Assembly: GCA_017939795.1 (NCBI GenBank)
Contig: JAGBAA010000136.1
Location: forward strand, 1-64,000
Source of the DNA: Thermoguttaceae bacterium
GTDB taxonomy: Bacteria; Planctomycetota; Planctomycetia; Pirellulales; Thermoguttaceae
Direction: 5' to 3'
Length of the DNA stretch: 64,000 bases
This document shows positions 41,537 through 48,674 of the stretch, piece by piece. The position numbers were made by a program, and so were the translations under genes. Each line of letters starts with the position of its first letter. Position 1 is the first letter of the stretch. The notes beneath the pieces were generated by a model, which ran no database searches, had not been told where the DNA came from, and saw nothing but the letters and a program-made list of their open reading frames with translations.

Positions 41537-41587
41537 CCGGAAAGCAAAATGTACCGGAAATAAGATGCGCCGGAGAGTAAGATTTTG
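41537..41587. repeat. Degenerate tandem repeat, about 17 bp, three units
   Basis: CCGG occurs at 41537, 41554 and 41570, each followed by a purine-rich AWA/GNA sequence and ATG or ATT, giving three approximate 16-17-base units. They are degenerate, so this could be chance in a low-complexity, purine-rich stretch. Confidence 0.45.
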
Positions 41588-41652
41588 AAGTAAATTCCGG
41601 GGCAATGAAGTACGAGACGTAAATTTTTTCTCAAAAATGGGGTTTCTCCCCC

Positions 41653-41681
41653 TTGCGTTTCTGAATGGACCGGAGTATAAT
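41653..41681 (+). promoter_or_regulatory. Sigma-70 promoter of the uracil-DNA glycosylase gene
   Basis: TTGCGT (41653-41658), a 17-base spacer and a perfect TATAAT (41676-41681). Transcription would start near 41688, which makes ATG 41730 more likely than ATG 41697 as the translation start. Confidence 0.65.
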
Positions 41682-41729
41682 CGAAGGGTAATGTAAATGG
41701 ATGGATCTTGGAGAAAAGAAGAGGAGCGC

Positions 41730-42872
41730 ATGGCAGATTTAAGGCGGGCCGTCATTCAGCGGCTTCAGGCTTTGCAGTGTGCGGGAGTGGAAGAACTTTC
41801 GCATACTCTGGCTGAAAGTCTGCTTGGTGCGCTTCAAGAGCAGGAAACGGCCGCCGTTTCTCTTTCATCTGGAATACAGAAAGATCCGGCTCCTGTTCCG
41901 AATTGCGATTTTCAGAGGACGGTTTCTTCTGCCGCCGGTACTTCCGCAGCGGAACACACTCCTGCCGGTGTCGGTCAGCCTCTTCCCTGGGAAAAACGCA
42001 CAGTTTCTGCATCGGGAACTGTTTTGCCGACGGCGCATTCCTCCTATTCGCCATCCTCTTCCATCCCCGCTTCCCGACCCGGTCCGGTTTCCCGCGAGAC
42101 ATCGGTCCGGCCGCAAATATCCGGACGGTCGGGGGCTGCAGCCCCTTCCTCCGGTTTTCCTCAAACTTCCGGTACACGCCGGGCTCCCGCCATGGCTCCC
42201 AAACGCCTTCCTCTGTCCCTCGATATCATCGTTCCTCCGCATGAAGACTACTCGGCACTTGCCGAAATGGAGGACCGTCACGAAGCCCTTCGCCTTCTTG
42301 GAGAGAAAGTCGCCCGGTGTACCCGGTGCATCGATCTGGTCGGGAACCGTACGCAGACGGTCCTTGGGACCGGGAATCCTTACGCGGAACTGATGTTCCT
42401 GGGAGAAGCTCCCGGTGCGGATGAAGACCGGGCGGGGATCCCGTTCGTGGGGCGTGCGGGACAGCTGCTGACGAAAATGATCGAAAACGGAATGCAGATC
42501 GACCGTCAGGAAAAGACGTACATCTGCAATATTCTGCGCTGCCGTCCTCCGGGAAACCGTGCGCCGATGCCGGAGGAGGCGTTCAAGTGCAGGCAGTTTC
42601 TCGATACGCAGATCGACATCGTGAAACCGAAATTCATCTGCTGTCTCGGTGCGTCCGCGGCGCAGTATCTCCTCGACACCACGACGACCATCAGCCGAAT
42701 GCGTCTGCGTGAGTTCCGCTACAGGAACGCGACGGTGGTCTGTACCTACCATCCGGCCTACCTTTTGCGGAATCCTTCCCAGAAAAACGCGACCTGGCAG
42801 GATCTGCAGTTTCTGATGAAACTCATGGGACTTCCGCTTCCGCCGCCGAAAGAGAGCAGTGCCGGAGCTTGA
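41730..42872 (+). CDS. Family 4 uracil-DNA glycosylase with N-terminal extension
   Basis: This enzyme removes uracil from DNA and belongs to the 4Fe-4S-containing type 4 family. The C-terminal catalytic domain (about residues 185-375 of 380) has a Cys pair CTRC near its start, GEAPGADEDRAGIPFVGRAG (motif A), an ICNILRCRPPGNR segment carrying another Cys, and HPAYLLRN (motif B). The N-terminal ~180 residues are Ser/Pro/Thr-rich and of low complexity, unlike the compact ~200-residue family norm. GAGGAG is close to ATG 41730, but ATG 41697 is an alternative. It stands alone and divergent from the DUF1559 unit. Confidence 0.9.
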   Translation: MADLRRAVIQRLQALQCAGVEELSHTLAESLLGALQEQETAAVSLSSGIQKDPAPVPNCDFQRTVSSAAGTSAAEHTPAGVGQPLPWEKRTVSASGTVLPTAHSSYSPSSSIPASRPGPVSRETSVRPQISGRSGAAAPSSGFPQTSGTRRAPAMAPKRLPLSLDIIVPPHEDYSALAEMEDRHEALRLLGEKVARCTRCIDLVGNRTQTVLGTGNPYAELMFLGEAPGADEDRAGIPFVGRAGQLLTKMIENGMQIDRQEKTYICNILRCRPPGNRAPMPEEAFKCRQFLDTQIDIVKPKFICCLGASAAQYLLDTTTTISRMRLREFRYRNATVVCTYHPAYLLRNPSQKNATWQDLQFLMKLMGLPLPPPKESSAGA

Positions 42873-43026
42873 GTGTTGACGTGAGTACAAAAAATCGAAT
42901 CGATTTCGTCGAGGAGATGAGTTTCCTTATTTTTCGTGTCCATCATGGAATTTTGAGGAATCTCGGTTTTCGCCGGGATTTTCCTTCCTTTAACCCAACC
43001 TTAATTTGCGATTCAAGAGGTCTTTT

Positions 43027-44319
43027 ATGAACCAGACTACCCGCCGTAATTTTTTGGCCGTTTCCGGTGCCGCAGCTGCCGCTGGCGCTGTTTTTTCCGG
43101 AAGCGGGATCCAAAGTGCACAGGGCGCAGAGAATGCGCAGGCTGACGCTCCGAAATCACTTTTTGCTTCTGCCGTCGTGCTTCAGAATCCGACGGAAACT
43201 TCGATGAGTGCGTCCTGGACGCTCAACGGATACGCGACCGGATGGATCGAATGGGGGCTTTCACCCGACAAACTGGACCAGAAGGCATGCGGGGCCGTCT
43301 GGGGACTGAAACCATACTCGGACCGCGTCATCAGCGTGACGATCAGCGGTCTGAAACCGAATACGAAATACTTCTACCGTGCCGCTGTTCGCGGGATCGA
43401 CTTCCGCGGCGCATACAAAATCATCCCGAATGAAGAGGTCGAGTATTCGGAAGTGAATTCCTTCACGACGCCGGGAAAAGACGCGAAGACGGCGAGTTTC
43501 GTCGTGGTGAACGACACCCACGAAGTGCAGGACATCCTTGCGCGTGAATTTGACCTGGCGAAAGAGCTGAAGCCGGACTATACGATCTGGAACGGCGACC
43601 TCGTGAATCATGTTGAGGGACATGAAACGATCCAGAACGCGATCATGGATCCGGGAAAACGTGCGTTTGCGAATGACCATCCGCTGCTTGTGGGACGCGG
43701 AAATCACGACACTCGCGGACGTTGGGCGCGTTATCTTGATGAGTATCTGACGCCGTGGAAGCAGGAAGATCCGAAGTATGCCGCTCTTGGCTATTCCAGC
43801 GTCGTGCGTCATGGAGACCTGGCTCTTATCTGCCTCGATACGGGGGAAGATAAACCGGACTTCCGCAAAGAATGGGGAACGCTGGCGGAATTTGAGCCGT
43901 ACATCGCGCTTCAGGGCGAGTGGCTGAAGGACGTCATGGAATCCGATGCGGTGAAGACGGCGAAATTCGTTCTGGTCTTCTGCCATATTCCGCTTTTCGA
44001 TCCCCGTCCGGATGCGAATCCCGGTACGCTCGAGTACGGACATTCCGCCTGGAAGAAGCTGGGAGCGGAGCTTTGGGGCGAATCGCTTCAGAAAGCCGGC
44101 GTGCAGGCCGTCATTGCGGCACACGTGCACCATCATCGTGTGGATGCCCCGACGGAAACGCGCTGCTGGACGCAGATCACCGGCGGCGGCTGTGCGCTCA
44201 ATGGAGCGACCGTGATCCACGGAAAAGTCGAAAACGACAAACTGAAGATCACGGTATACTCTGTCGCGACGAAAAAGGCGGTCACGGAACTGGAATTTGA
44301 ACCGCGCAAGATCGGCTGA
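43027..44319 (+). CDS. Tat-exported metallophosphoesterase with purple-acid-phosphatase-like N-terminal domain
   Basis: A 430-residue exported phosphoesterase. The N-terminus has the twin-arginine signal TTRRNFLAVSG followed by an Ala-rich hydrophobic core. Residues about 45-150 look like the fibronectin-type N-terminal domain of purple acid phosphatases (SASWTLNG, GLKPNTKYFYRA). The catalytic domain shows the five metal-binding motifs: NDTHE, NGDLVNH, GNHDTRGR, CHIP and AAHVHHH. AAGAGG sits 7 bases before ATG 43027; an upstream TTG at 43006 is not needed. Substrate is unknown. A second metallophosphoesterase gene follows 116 bases downstream. Confidence 0.92.
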   Translation: MNQTTRRNFLAVSGAAAAAGAVFSGSGIQSAQGAENAQADAPKSLFASAVVLQNPTETSMSASWTLNGYATGWIEWGLSPDKLDQKACGAVWGLKPYSDRVISVTISGLKPNTKYFYRAAVRGIDFRGAYKIIPNEEVEYSEVNSFTTPGKDAKTASFVVVNDTHEVQDILAREFDLAKELKPDYTIWNGDLVNHVEGHETIQNAIMDPGKRAFANDHPLLVGRGNHDTRGRWARYLDEYLTPWKQEDPKYAALGYSSVVRHGDLALICLDTGEDKPDFRKEWGTLAEFEPYIALQGEWLKDVMESDAVKTAKFVLVFCHIPLFDPRPDANPGTLEYGHSAWKKLGAELWGESLQKAGVQAVIAAHVHHHRVDAPTETRCWTQITGGGCALNGATVIHGKVENDKLKITVYSVATKKAVTELEFEPRKIG

Positions 44320-44340
44320 TCCGCAGGATCCACAGAACTT

Positions 44341-44377
44341 CGGCAGAGGCTCAGTCTCATTTTTCGAGGCTCTGCCG
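44341..44377 (+). terminator. Hairpin between the two metallophosphoesterase genes
   Basis: CGGCAGAG (44341-44348) and CTCTGCCG (44370-44377) form a perfect 8-bp stem around 21 bases, followed by TTTCTGTG. It might be a partial terminator or an mRNA-processing element between two genes of one unit. Confidence 0.45.
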
Positions 44378-44435
44378 TTTCTGTGATTTGGATCATGCTT
44401 TCCATATTCAAGATAGGACATTCCAAGGAGAACTC

Positions 44436-45317
44436 ATGCTCAGACGGCATTTTTTATTTCTCGCTTCCGCTTTCCCGCTCGTACTTCAGGCAGGACGGAC
44501 ATTGGGAACGGACGGGAAGAGCATTGACCCGCACCGGATCGTGCTGCTGGCCGATACGCACATCGGGCATCCAGCCCCGAAGCATTCGGAAAATCTGACC
44601 CGGATCGTGAAAGAGATCCTTGCGATGGATCCCCGGCCTGCGAAGGTCTTCATTCTCGGTGACCTGGCGTTTTCGCATGGAACGCTGGAAGAATACCGCG
44701 AGATCAGAGCGCTGATGGCTCCGCTCGATGACGCGGGGATCCCATGGCACATTGTCGTTGGGAATCACGACACGCGCGAAACCATGTTCGAGATCTTCCC
44801 GGAAAAGAAAATGGAGATCCCGGGACTCGAAGGCAAGCAGATCGGGATCGTGGAGGCGGACGGTGTTGATTTTCTGATTTTGGATTCCCGCATGGACGAT
44901 ACCCGGGCGTATATGGCCGAGAAGGCGAAATATCCGAACCGCCAGCCGTGGGATGGAACGATGGATGCGCGTCAGCAGGCGTGGCTCGAAGAAACTCTGA
45001 TGAACTATCCGAAACCCGTTTTCGTCATGGCGCATCATCCGATCCGCGAGACGAAACTGGCTCCCGTGCTCTCGAAGTACCCGGCAGTTCAGGGGTACCT
45101 GTACGGGCACGAGCATCGGTATTGCCGCAGTCAAAAGGAAAATGTGGAGCTTCTCCTCTTCCCGACCGCCAGCGAGAGGATCCATGGAAAGAAGGAACCG
45201 AATGGTTTCGTCGTTCTGGATGTTCGCGAAAATGGATTTGAGTTCACGCTTCATGCGCTTTCGCCGGAACACCCGCTCAATGGGCATTCGGAAACAGTAC
45301 GCAAAAAGGTACTCTAA
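44436..45317 (+). CDS. Exported metallophosphoesterase
   Basis: A 293-residue calcineurin-like phosphoesterase. It has an N-terminal RR followed by a hydrophobic stretch (HFLFLASAFPLVLQAG) that looks like a signal peptide, and the motif set LADTHIGH, LGDLAFS, VGNHDTRE, AHHPIRE and GHEHRY. The fold and metal ligands are complete. AAGGAG sits 7 bases before ATG 44436, which decides this start over a longer frame from 44388. It is shorter than its upstream neighbour and lacks the fibronectin-like domain. Together they probably scavenge phosphate from exported or extracellular substrates, which is inference. Confidence 0.9.
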   Translation: MLRRHFLFLASAFPLVLQAGRTLGTDGKSIDPHRIVLLADTHIGHPAPKHSENLTRIVKEILAMDPRPAKVFILGDLAFSHGTLEEYREIRALMAPLDDAGIPWHIVVGNHDTRETMFEIFPEKKMEIPGLEGKQIGIVEADGVDFLILDSRMDDTRAYMAEKAKYPNRQPWDGTMDARQQAWLEETLMNYPKPVFVMAHHPIRETKLAPVLSKYPAVQGYLYGHEHRYCRSQKENVELLLFPTASERIHGKKEPNGFVVLDVRENGFEFTLHALSPEHPLNGHSETVRKKVL

Positions 45318-45616
45318 AATTTCAGAATCAGTCTGCGGATCGCTGAAATGGTTTTTTTGGGATCCCGAAAAAGGTTCGCGGATGGCGGAAACTGCCTCTC
45401 AAAAATCTTTGAAAGGGGCTAAAATGTGAGATTTGGGGAAAATTTTTTGAGAAAAACGAAAAATTTTTGAAAAATTTTTTTCTCCAATTCATTCAAACAG
45501 GGAATCAAAATCGTGTTTTGGAGCGTTTAAAAGTTTCTTTTGTCCTTGAAAATACGATACGTAAGGCACTTTGCTCAGTTCGCAGAGGCGGAAAGTGAGG
45601 AAATTTCCCACCCCGC
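45318..45616. other. Intergenic stretch, no gene seen
   Basis: AT-rich and rich in A- and T-runs. It holds one TGGGGAAAA 9-mer at 45434-45442, the same motif that clusters at 14.6-15.2 kb. Nothing else is recognisable before the promoter at 45617. Confidence 0.5.
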
Positions 45617-45644
45617 TTGAAAAAATTGCGAAGTGTGGTAAAAT
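45617..45644 (+). promoter_or_regulatory. Sigma-70 promoter of the TPR protein gene
   Basis: TTGAAA (45617-45622), a 16-base spacer and TAAAAT (45639-45644), with TGG directly before the -10 element. It leaves a leader of about 175 bases before the start codon at 45826. Confidence 0.6.
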
Positions 45645-45719
45645 ATGCTATGTTTATTTTATTCCCGACGCACGTCAAAATTCCGGCGGCAGGTCGTTTC
45701 AGACGGAATCGGAGTGCCA

Positions 45720-45800
45720 TGCATTCCATATGGTCTTTGCGGATATGCCTGTCTGGATGTTCGGCGGCCTGTCCGTATGGTGTCAGATTTGGGGAATGCA
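45720..45800 (+). promoter_or_regulatory. Candidate structured leader of the TPR protein mRNA
   Basis: Nested complementary segments suggest a fold: TGCATTCC (45720-45727) with GGAATGCA (45793-45800), CATA with TATG inside it (about 45727-45730 and 45776-45779), then CGGA (45740-45743) with TCCG (45772-45775). It lies between a predicted transcription start near 45651 and the start codon at 45826. I do not recognise a known riboswitch class. Confidence 0.35.
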
Positions 45801-45825
45801 CTGAAAGTCAAGGGAATCGAGAATT

Positions 45826-47235
45826 ATGTCAAAAGAAAATATTGAACAGAATGAAAATCCGGAACAGCCGACGGCTGCGCTTCCGGAAATTTCACCTGCA
45901 CGCCGTAAGCAGCTGCAGAAGATGTTCGACATCGGGATGACGAAGAGTGCCCAGAAAAGCTACGATTATGCGGTGGAGCTTCTCGCCCAGTGTGCGACGG
46001 CAGACCCGGGAAATGTTCAGTATGTGAAGGGACTGCTCGATACACTGAAGGCGAAATATGAGAAGAATCGCGGCAAAGGGCATCCGATGGCATTCCTGAA
46101 GATGATGGGCCCGAAAGGCGCGATGAAAAAAGGAACTGCCAAAGAGGACTGGAAAGCGGTCTGTGAGGCAGGCGTGAAGGGGCTTCTGTGGAATCCGTGG
46201 GATTTCGCGACGCTGAGTTACCTGGTCAAGGCGACGATCGCGCTTGGATTTACGGACGTTCCGCTTCTTTATCTCAAGAGTGCGCTGGAAGGCGGCGGGC
46301 GGGACATCGCGGTGAACCGTTTTTGCGGAACGATGCTGGAAGAGCTTGGCCGCATGAACGAGGCGTACCAGTGTTGGCGCCGTGTGGATGAGATGAAGCC
46401 GGGCGATCCGGAAACTGAGCGGACGCTGACCCGTCTGACAGTTGCGCGCACGATCAGTGAATCCGGTTATTCTGCGGGTCCGAAGAAGGACGCGAAGTCG
46501 GTGGTCACTGCGAAGGACGAGTCTGGAAAGACGCTCGAAATGACGCAGGAAGAACTGCTCGAGCACAAGATCTCCCAGCAGCCGACCGATCCGAACCGGT
46601 ATCTGGAACTGGCAGATATTCATATCCAGGTGGAAAACTTCACGAAGGCGGAAGATGTGCTGCGCCGTGGTGTGGAAGCCTGCGGACCGGGCGAAGGTCT
46701 TCAGGATAAACTGGAAGACGTTCAGATCCGCCGTATGCGTCAGAAGATGTCCAAGGTGGATCGAAACAGTGACGAGTGGAAGAAACTGCGTCTGGAAATG
46801 AACGATACCGAGCTGGAGATCTGGCGCAATCGCTGCCTCCGTTACCCGAACAACCTGGGATTCAAATACGACCTTGGTCTTCGCTACCAGATGAAGGGCG
46901 AAAACGACGAGGCGATCAAGCAGTTCCAGATCTCGAAAAAGGAACCTCGCCGTGCAGGGCTTTCCTGTTTGGCGCTTGGGCAGTGTTTCCAGGCGATCAA
47001 GCAGTACAGTCTCGCGATGGCGAACTTCCACGAAGCGATCGAAAAGATCCCGGACCGCGATGCAGAAAACCGCAAGAAGGCGTACTATCTTGCAGGAAAA
47101 CTTGCGATGGCACTGAAAGATTACGATCAGGCCAACGAGTTCCTGACGCAGCTTGCAGATATGGATTTCAGCTACAAAGACGTCTCGGAACTTCTCGCGA
47201 AAGTGGAGGAGATCCGGAACGAATCTGCCGACTGA
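45826..47235 (+). CDS. Tetratricopeptide-repeat protein
   Basis: A 469-residue cytoplasmic protein built mostly of TPR helix pairs. Recognisable repeats include YDYAVELLAQCATADPGN near residues 45-60, PLLYLKSALEG in the middle and a C-terminal pair with LALGQCFQAIKQYSLAMANFHEAI and YDQANEFLTQLAD. A KKGTAKEDWKAVCEAG segment and a charged linker near 215-240 separate the repeat blocks. There is no signal peptide. It is a well-conserved planctomycete-type protein of unknown partner. The gene has its own promoter and a possibly structured leader; only a weak ribosome-binding site precedes its ATG. rpsT lies 173 bases downstream. Confidence 0.85.
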   Translation: MSKENIEQNENPEQPTAALPEISPARRKQLQKMFDIGMTKSAQKSYDYAVELLAQCATADPGNVQYVKGLLDTLKAKYEKNRGKGHPMAFLKMMGPKGAMKKGTAKEDWKAVCEAGVKGLLWNPWDFATLSYLVKATIALGFTDVPLLYLKSALEGGGRDIAVNRFCGTMLEELGRMNEAYQCWRRVDEMKPGDPETERTLTRLTVARTISESGYSAGPKKDAKSVVTAKDESGKTLEMTQEELLEHKISQQPTDPNRYLELADIHIQVENFTKAEDVLRRGVEACGPGEGLQDKLEDVQIRRMRQKMSKVDRNSDEWKKLRLEMNDTELEIWRNRCLRYPNNLGFKYDLGLRYQMKGENDEAIKQFQISKKEPRRAGLSCLALGQCFQAIKQYSLAMANFHEAIEKIPDRDAENRKKAYYLAGKLAMALKDYDQANEFLTQLADMDFSYKDVSELLAKVEEIRNESAD

Positions 47236-47408
47236 GCAGAGTACGAGACAAAATTCGGTCTTCATGTACACAGGCGGTGTGCGGAAGACGGAAGTACACA
47301 GGAGTAAAGAGAGATTTCGGCAGTTTTGGAATTTTGAAACTGTCGGAGTTTCATTTCAATAATTTTTCATTTTTTCAAAGTTAAACACAGGAGCGATTTC
47401 GACGAATC

Positions 47409-47681
47409 ATGCCGAATATCAAGAGCGCTAAAAAACGTCTTCGTCAGAACGAAGCCAGAAAAGTCACCAACTTGGCCATCAAACGTACCCTGCGCCGCAA
47501 TTGCCGCAGTGTCCGTAATGCTGCCGCTGAAGGCAACATTGAACTGGCGACCAGCAATTTCAGACTTGCCTGCAAACATCTGGATCAGGCTGCCGCGAAA
47601 CGGATCATCCACAAAAATACCGTTTCCCGTCTGAAGTCCCGTTTGTCCGCGTGCATCAAAGCCGCGAAAAACGCCGGCTGA
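47409..47681 (+). CDS. rpsT: 30S ribosomal protein S20
   Basis: The 90-residue protein is the normal length for S20 and matches its conserved pattern: MPNIKSAKKRLRQNE at the start, then RKVTNLAIKRTLRR, and a C-terminal helix with KNTVSRLKSRLS. It binds 16S rRNA in the body of the small subunit. AGGAGCG lies about 13 bases before the ATG, a little far. It is followed by a terminator hairpin, so it is probably a separate transcript from coaD. Confidence 0.98.
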   Translation: MPNIKSAKKRLRQNEARKVTNLAIKRTLRRNCRSVRNAAAEGNIELATSNFRLACKHLDQAAAKRIIHKNTVSRLKSRLSACIKAAKNAG

Positions 47682-47703
47682 GTATCCGAATGAAAGCATG
47701 GCA

Positions 47704-47745
47704 GGCAGTCGGCGTTCCGGTGTCTGCCCCGCTTTTTTCTTTTTC
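47704..47745 (+). terminator. Intrinsic terminator of rpsT
   Basis: GGCAG (47704-47708) pairs with CTGCC (47724-47728), with an inner CGG/CCG pairing, and the stem is followed by GCTTTTTTCTTTTT. Confidence 0.65.
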
Positions 47746-47881
47746 GAGCAGCCGTAGTCTGTTGGAAAGAGATTTTTTTGTATTTTAAAGAGGATTCTGC
47801 GCAGAAGCCTGCGTAGGATTTTTGTTCTATTTCTTGACCTTTTCCTGAAAGGCGCATTACGCTGTCCCACAGGCTTTTTTC

Positions 47882-48412
47882 ATGAAAAAACCCAGTATCG
47901 CAATTTATCCCGGCTCTTTTGACCCCATTACCCTTGGCCATCTGGATATCATGGAACGTGCAAGCAGGATCTTCGATCAGCTGATCGTGGGAATCGGGAT
48001 CAATCTGGAAAAGAAGCATCTTTTTACTCCGGAAGAGCGTATGGAGCAGATCCGCCTTTCCACGCAGCACCTCCCGAACGTTGAGATCCGTACATTCAGT
48101 GGTTTGGCTGTTCGTTTTGTAGAAGAGTGCGGGGCGAACGTCATGATTCGCGGAGTGCGTCCCATTACGGACATTCCGGCAGAGCTGACGATGATGATGG
48201 CGAATCGGCGTCTTTCGAGCAACGTCGAGACGCTTTTCATGATTGCGGACGGTGAACTGGCGCACGTTTCCAGTTCGCTCATCAAGCAGATCGCAGGATT
48301 GGCGGGACGTGAAGAGTTCCGTAAGTTTTTGCCTGAGGTCGTGATCCCATTTGTGGAAGCACGTTTCAGGAAACTGGAACAGGATGGCGAAAAGGCCGAC
48401 ATTCTTTCCTGA
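47882..48412 (+). CDS. coaD: Pantetheine-phosphate adenylyltransferase
   Basis: CoaD adenylates 4'-phosphopantetheine to dephospho-CoA, the penultimate step of coenzyme A synthesis. The 176-residue protein begins MKKPSIAIYPGSFDPITLGHLDIM, which carries the nucleotide-binding GSFDPxxxGH motif, and ends with the SSSLIKQIA segment (HxGH/ISSTxx-type) used in the family. It is slightly longer than the 160-residue norm by a C-terminal tail. Ribosome-binding site sequence is weak. It stands alone. Confidence 0.97.
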   Translation: MKKPSIAIYPGSFDPITLGHLDIMERASRIFDQLIVGIGINLEKKHLFTPEERMEQIRLSTQHLPNVEIRTFSGLAVRFVEECGANVMIRGVRPITDIPAELTMMMANRRLSSNVETLFMIADGELAHVSSSLIKQIAGLAGREEFRKFLPEVVIPFVEARFRKLEQDGEKADILS

Positions 48413-48605
48413 GAGCCGATTCGAAAGATTTTTTCAGAGAGTTTTTCTCTGGACAGCGATTTTGTCTTTTCCGGCTGTGGGGAAATCTATGGGATCGAAT
48501 GGAGTTTCGTTCTTGTTTTTTCTCTGATCGTGCGCTCTGACGGTGTTTTCAGCTGGAAAATACGCAGGATGATGGGGTTGAGGAAATTTTTTCACTGTGA
48601 GGGGC

Positions 48606-48633
48606 TGGACATTTTTCAGATTTCGTCTATAAT
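48606..48633 (+). promoter_or_regulatory. Sigma-70 promoter of top6B
   Basis: TGGACA (48606-48611), a 16-base spacer and TATAAT (48628-48633), with transcription expected to start about 35 bases before the ATG at 48675. Confidence 0.6.
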
Positions 48634-48674
48634 GTGGAGAAATTTAAACGAAATCCAAAGGGGACTCATAGACG

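Larger units (their letters stand above)
41183..41729. other. Intergenic region between divergent units
   Basis: I see no gene in these bases. A G-rich run lies near 41405-41412. At 41537-41600, CCGG-centred units recur: ACCGGAAAGCAAAATGT, ACCGGAAATAAGATGCG and CCGGAGAGTAAGATTTT follow one another with a period of 16-17 bases, and a fourth CCGG lies at 41597-41600. The promoter of the glycosylase gene occupies the right end. Confidence 0.5.
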
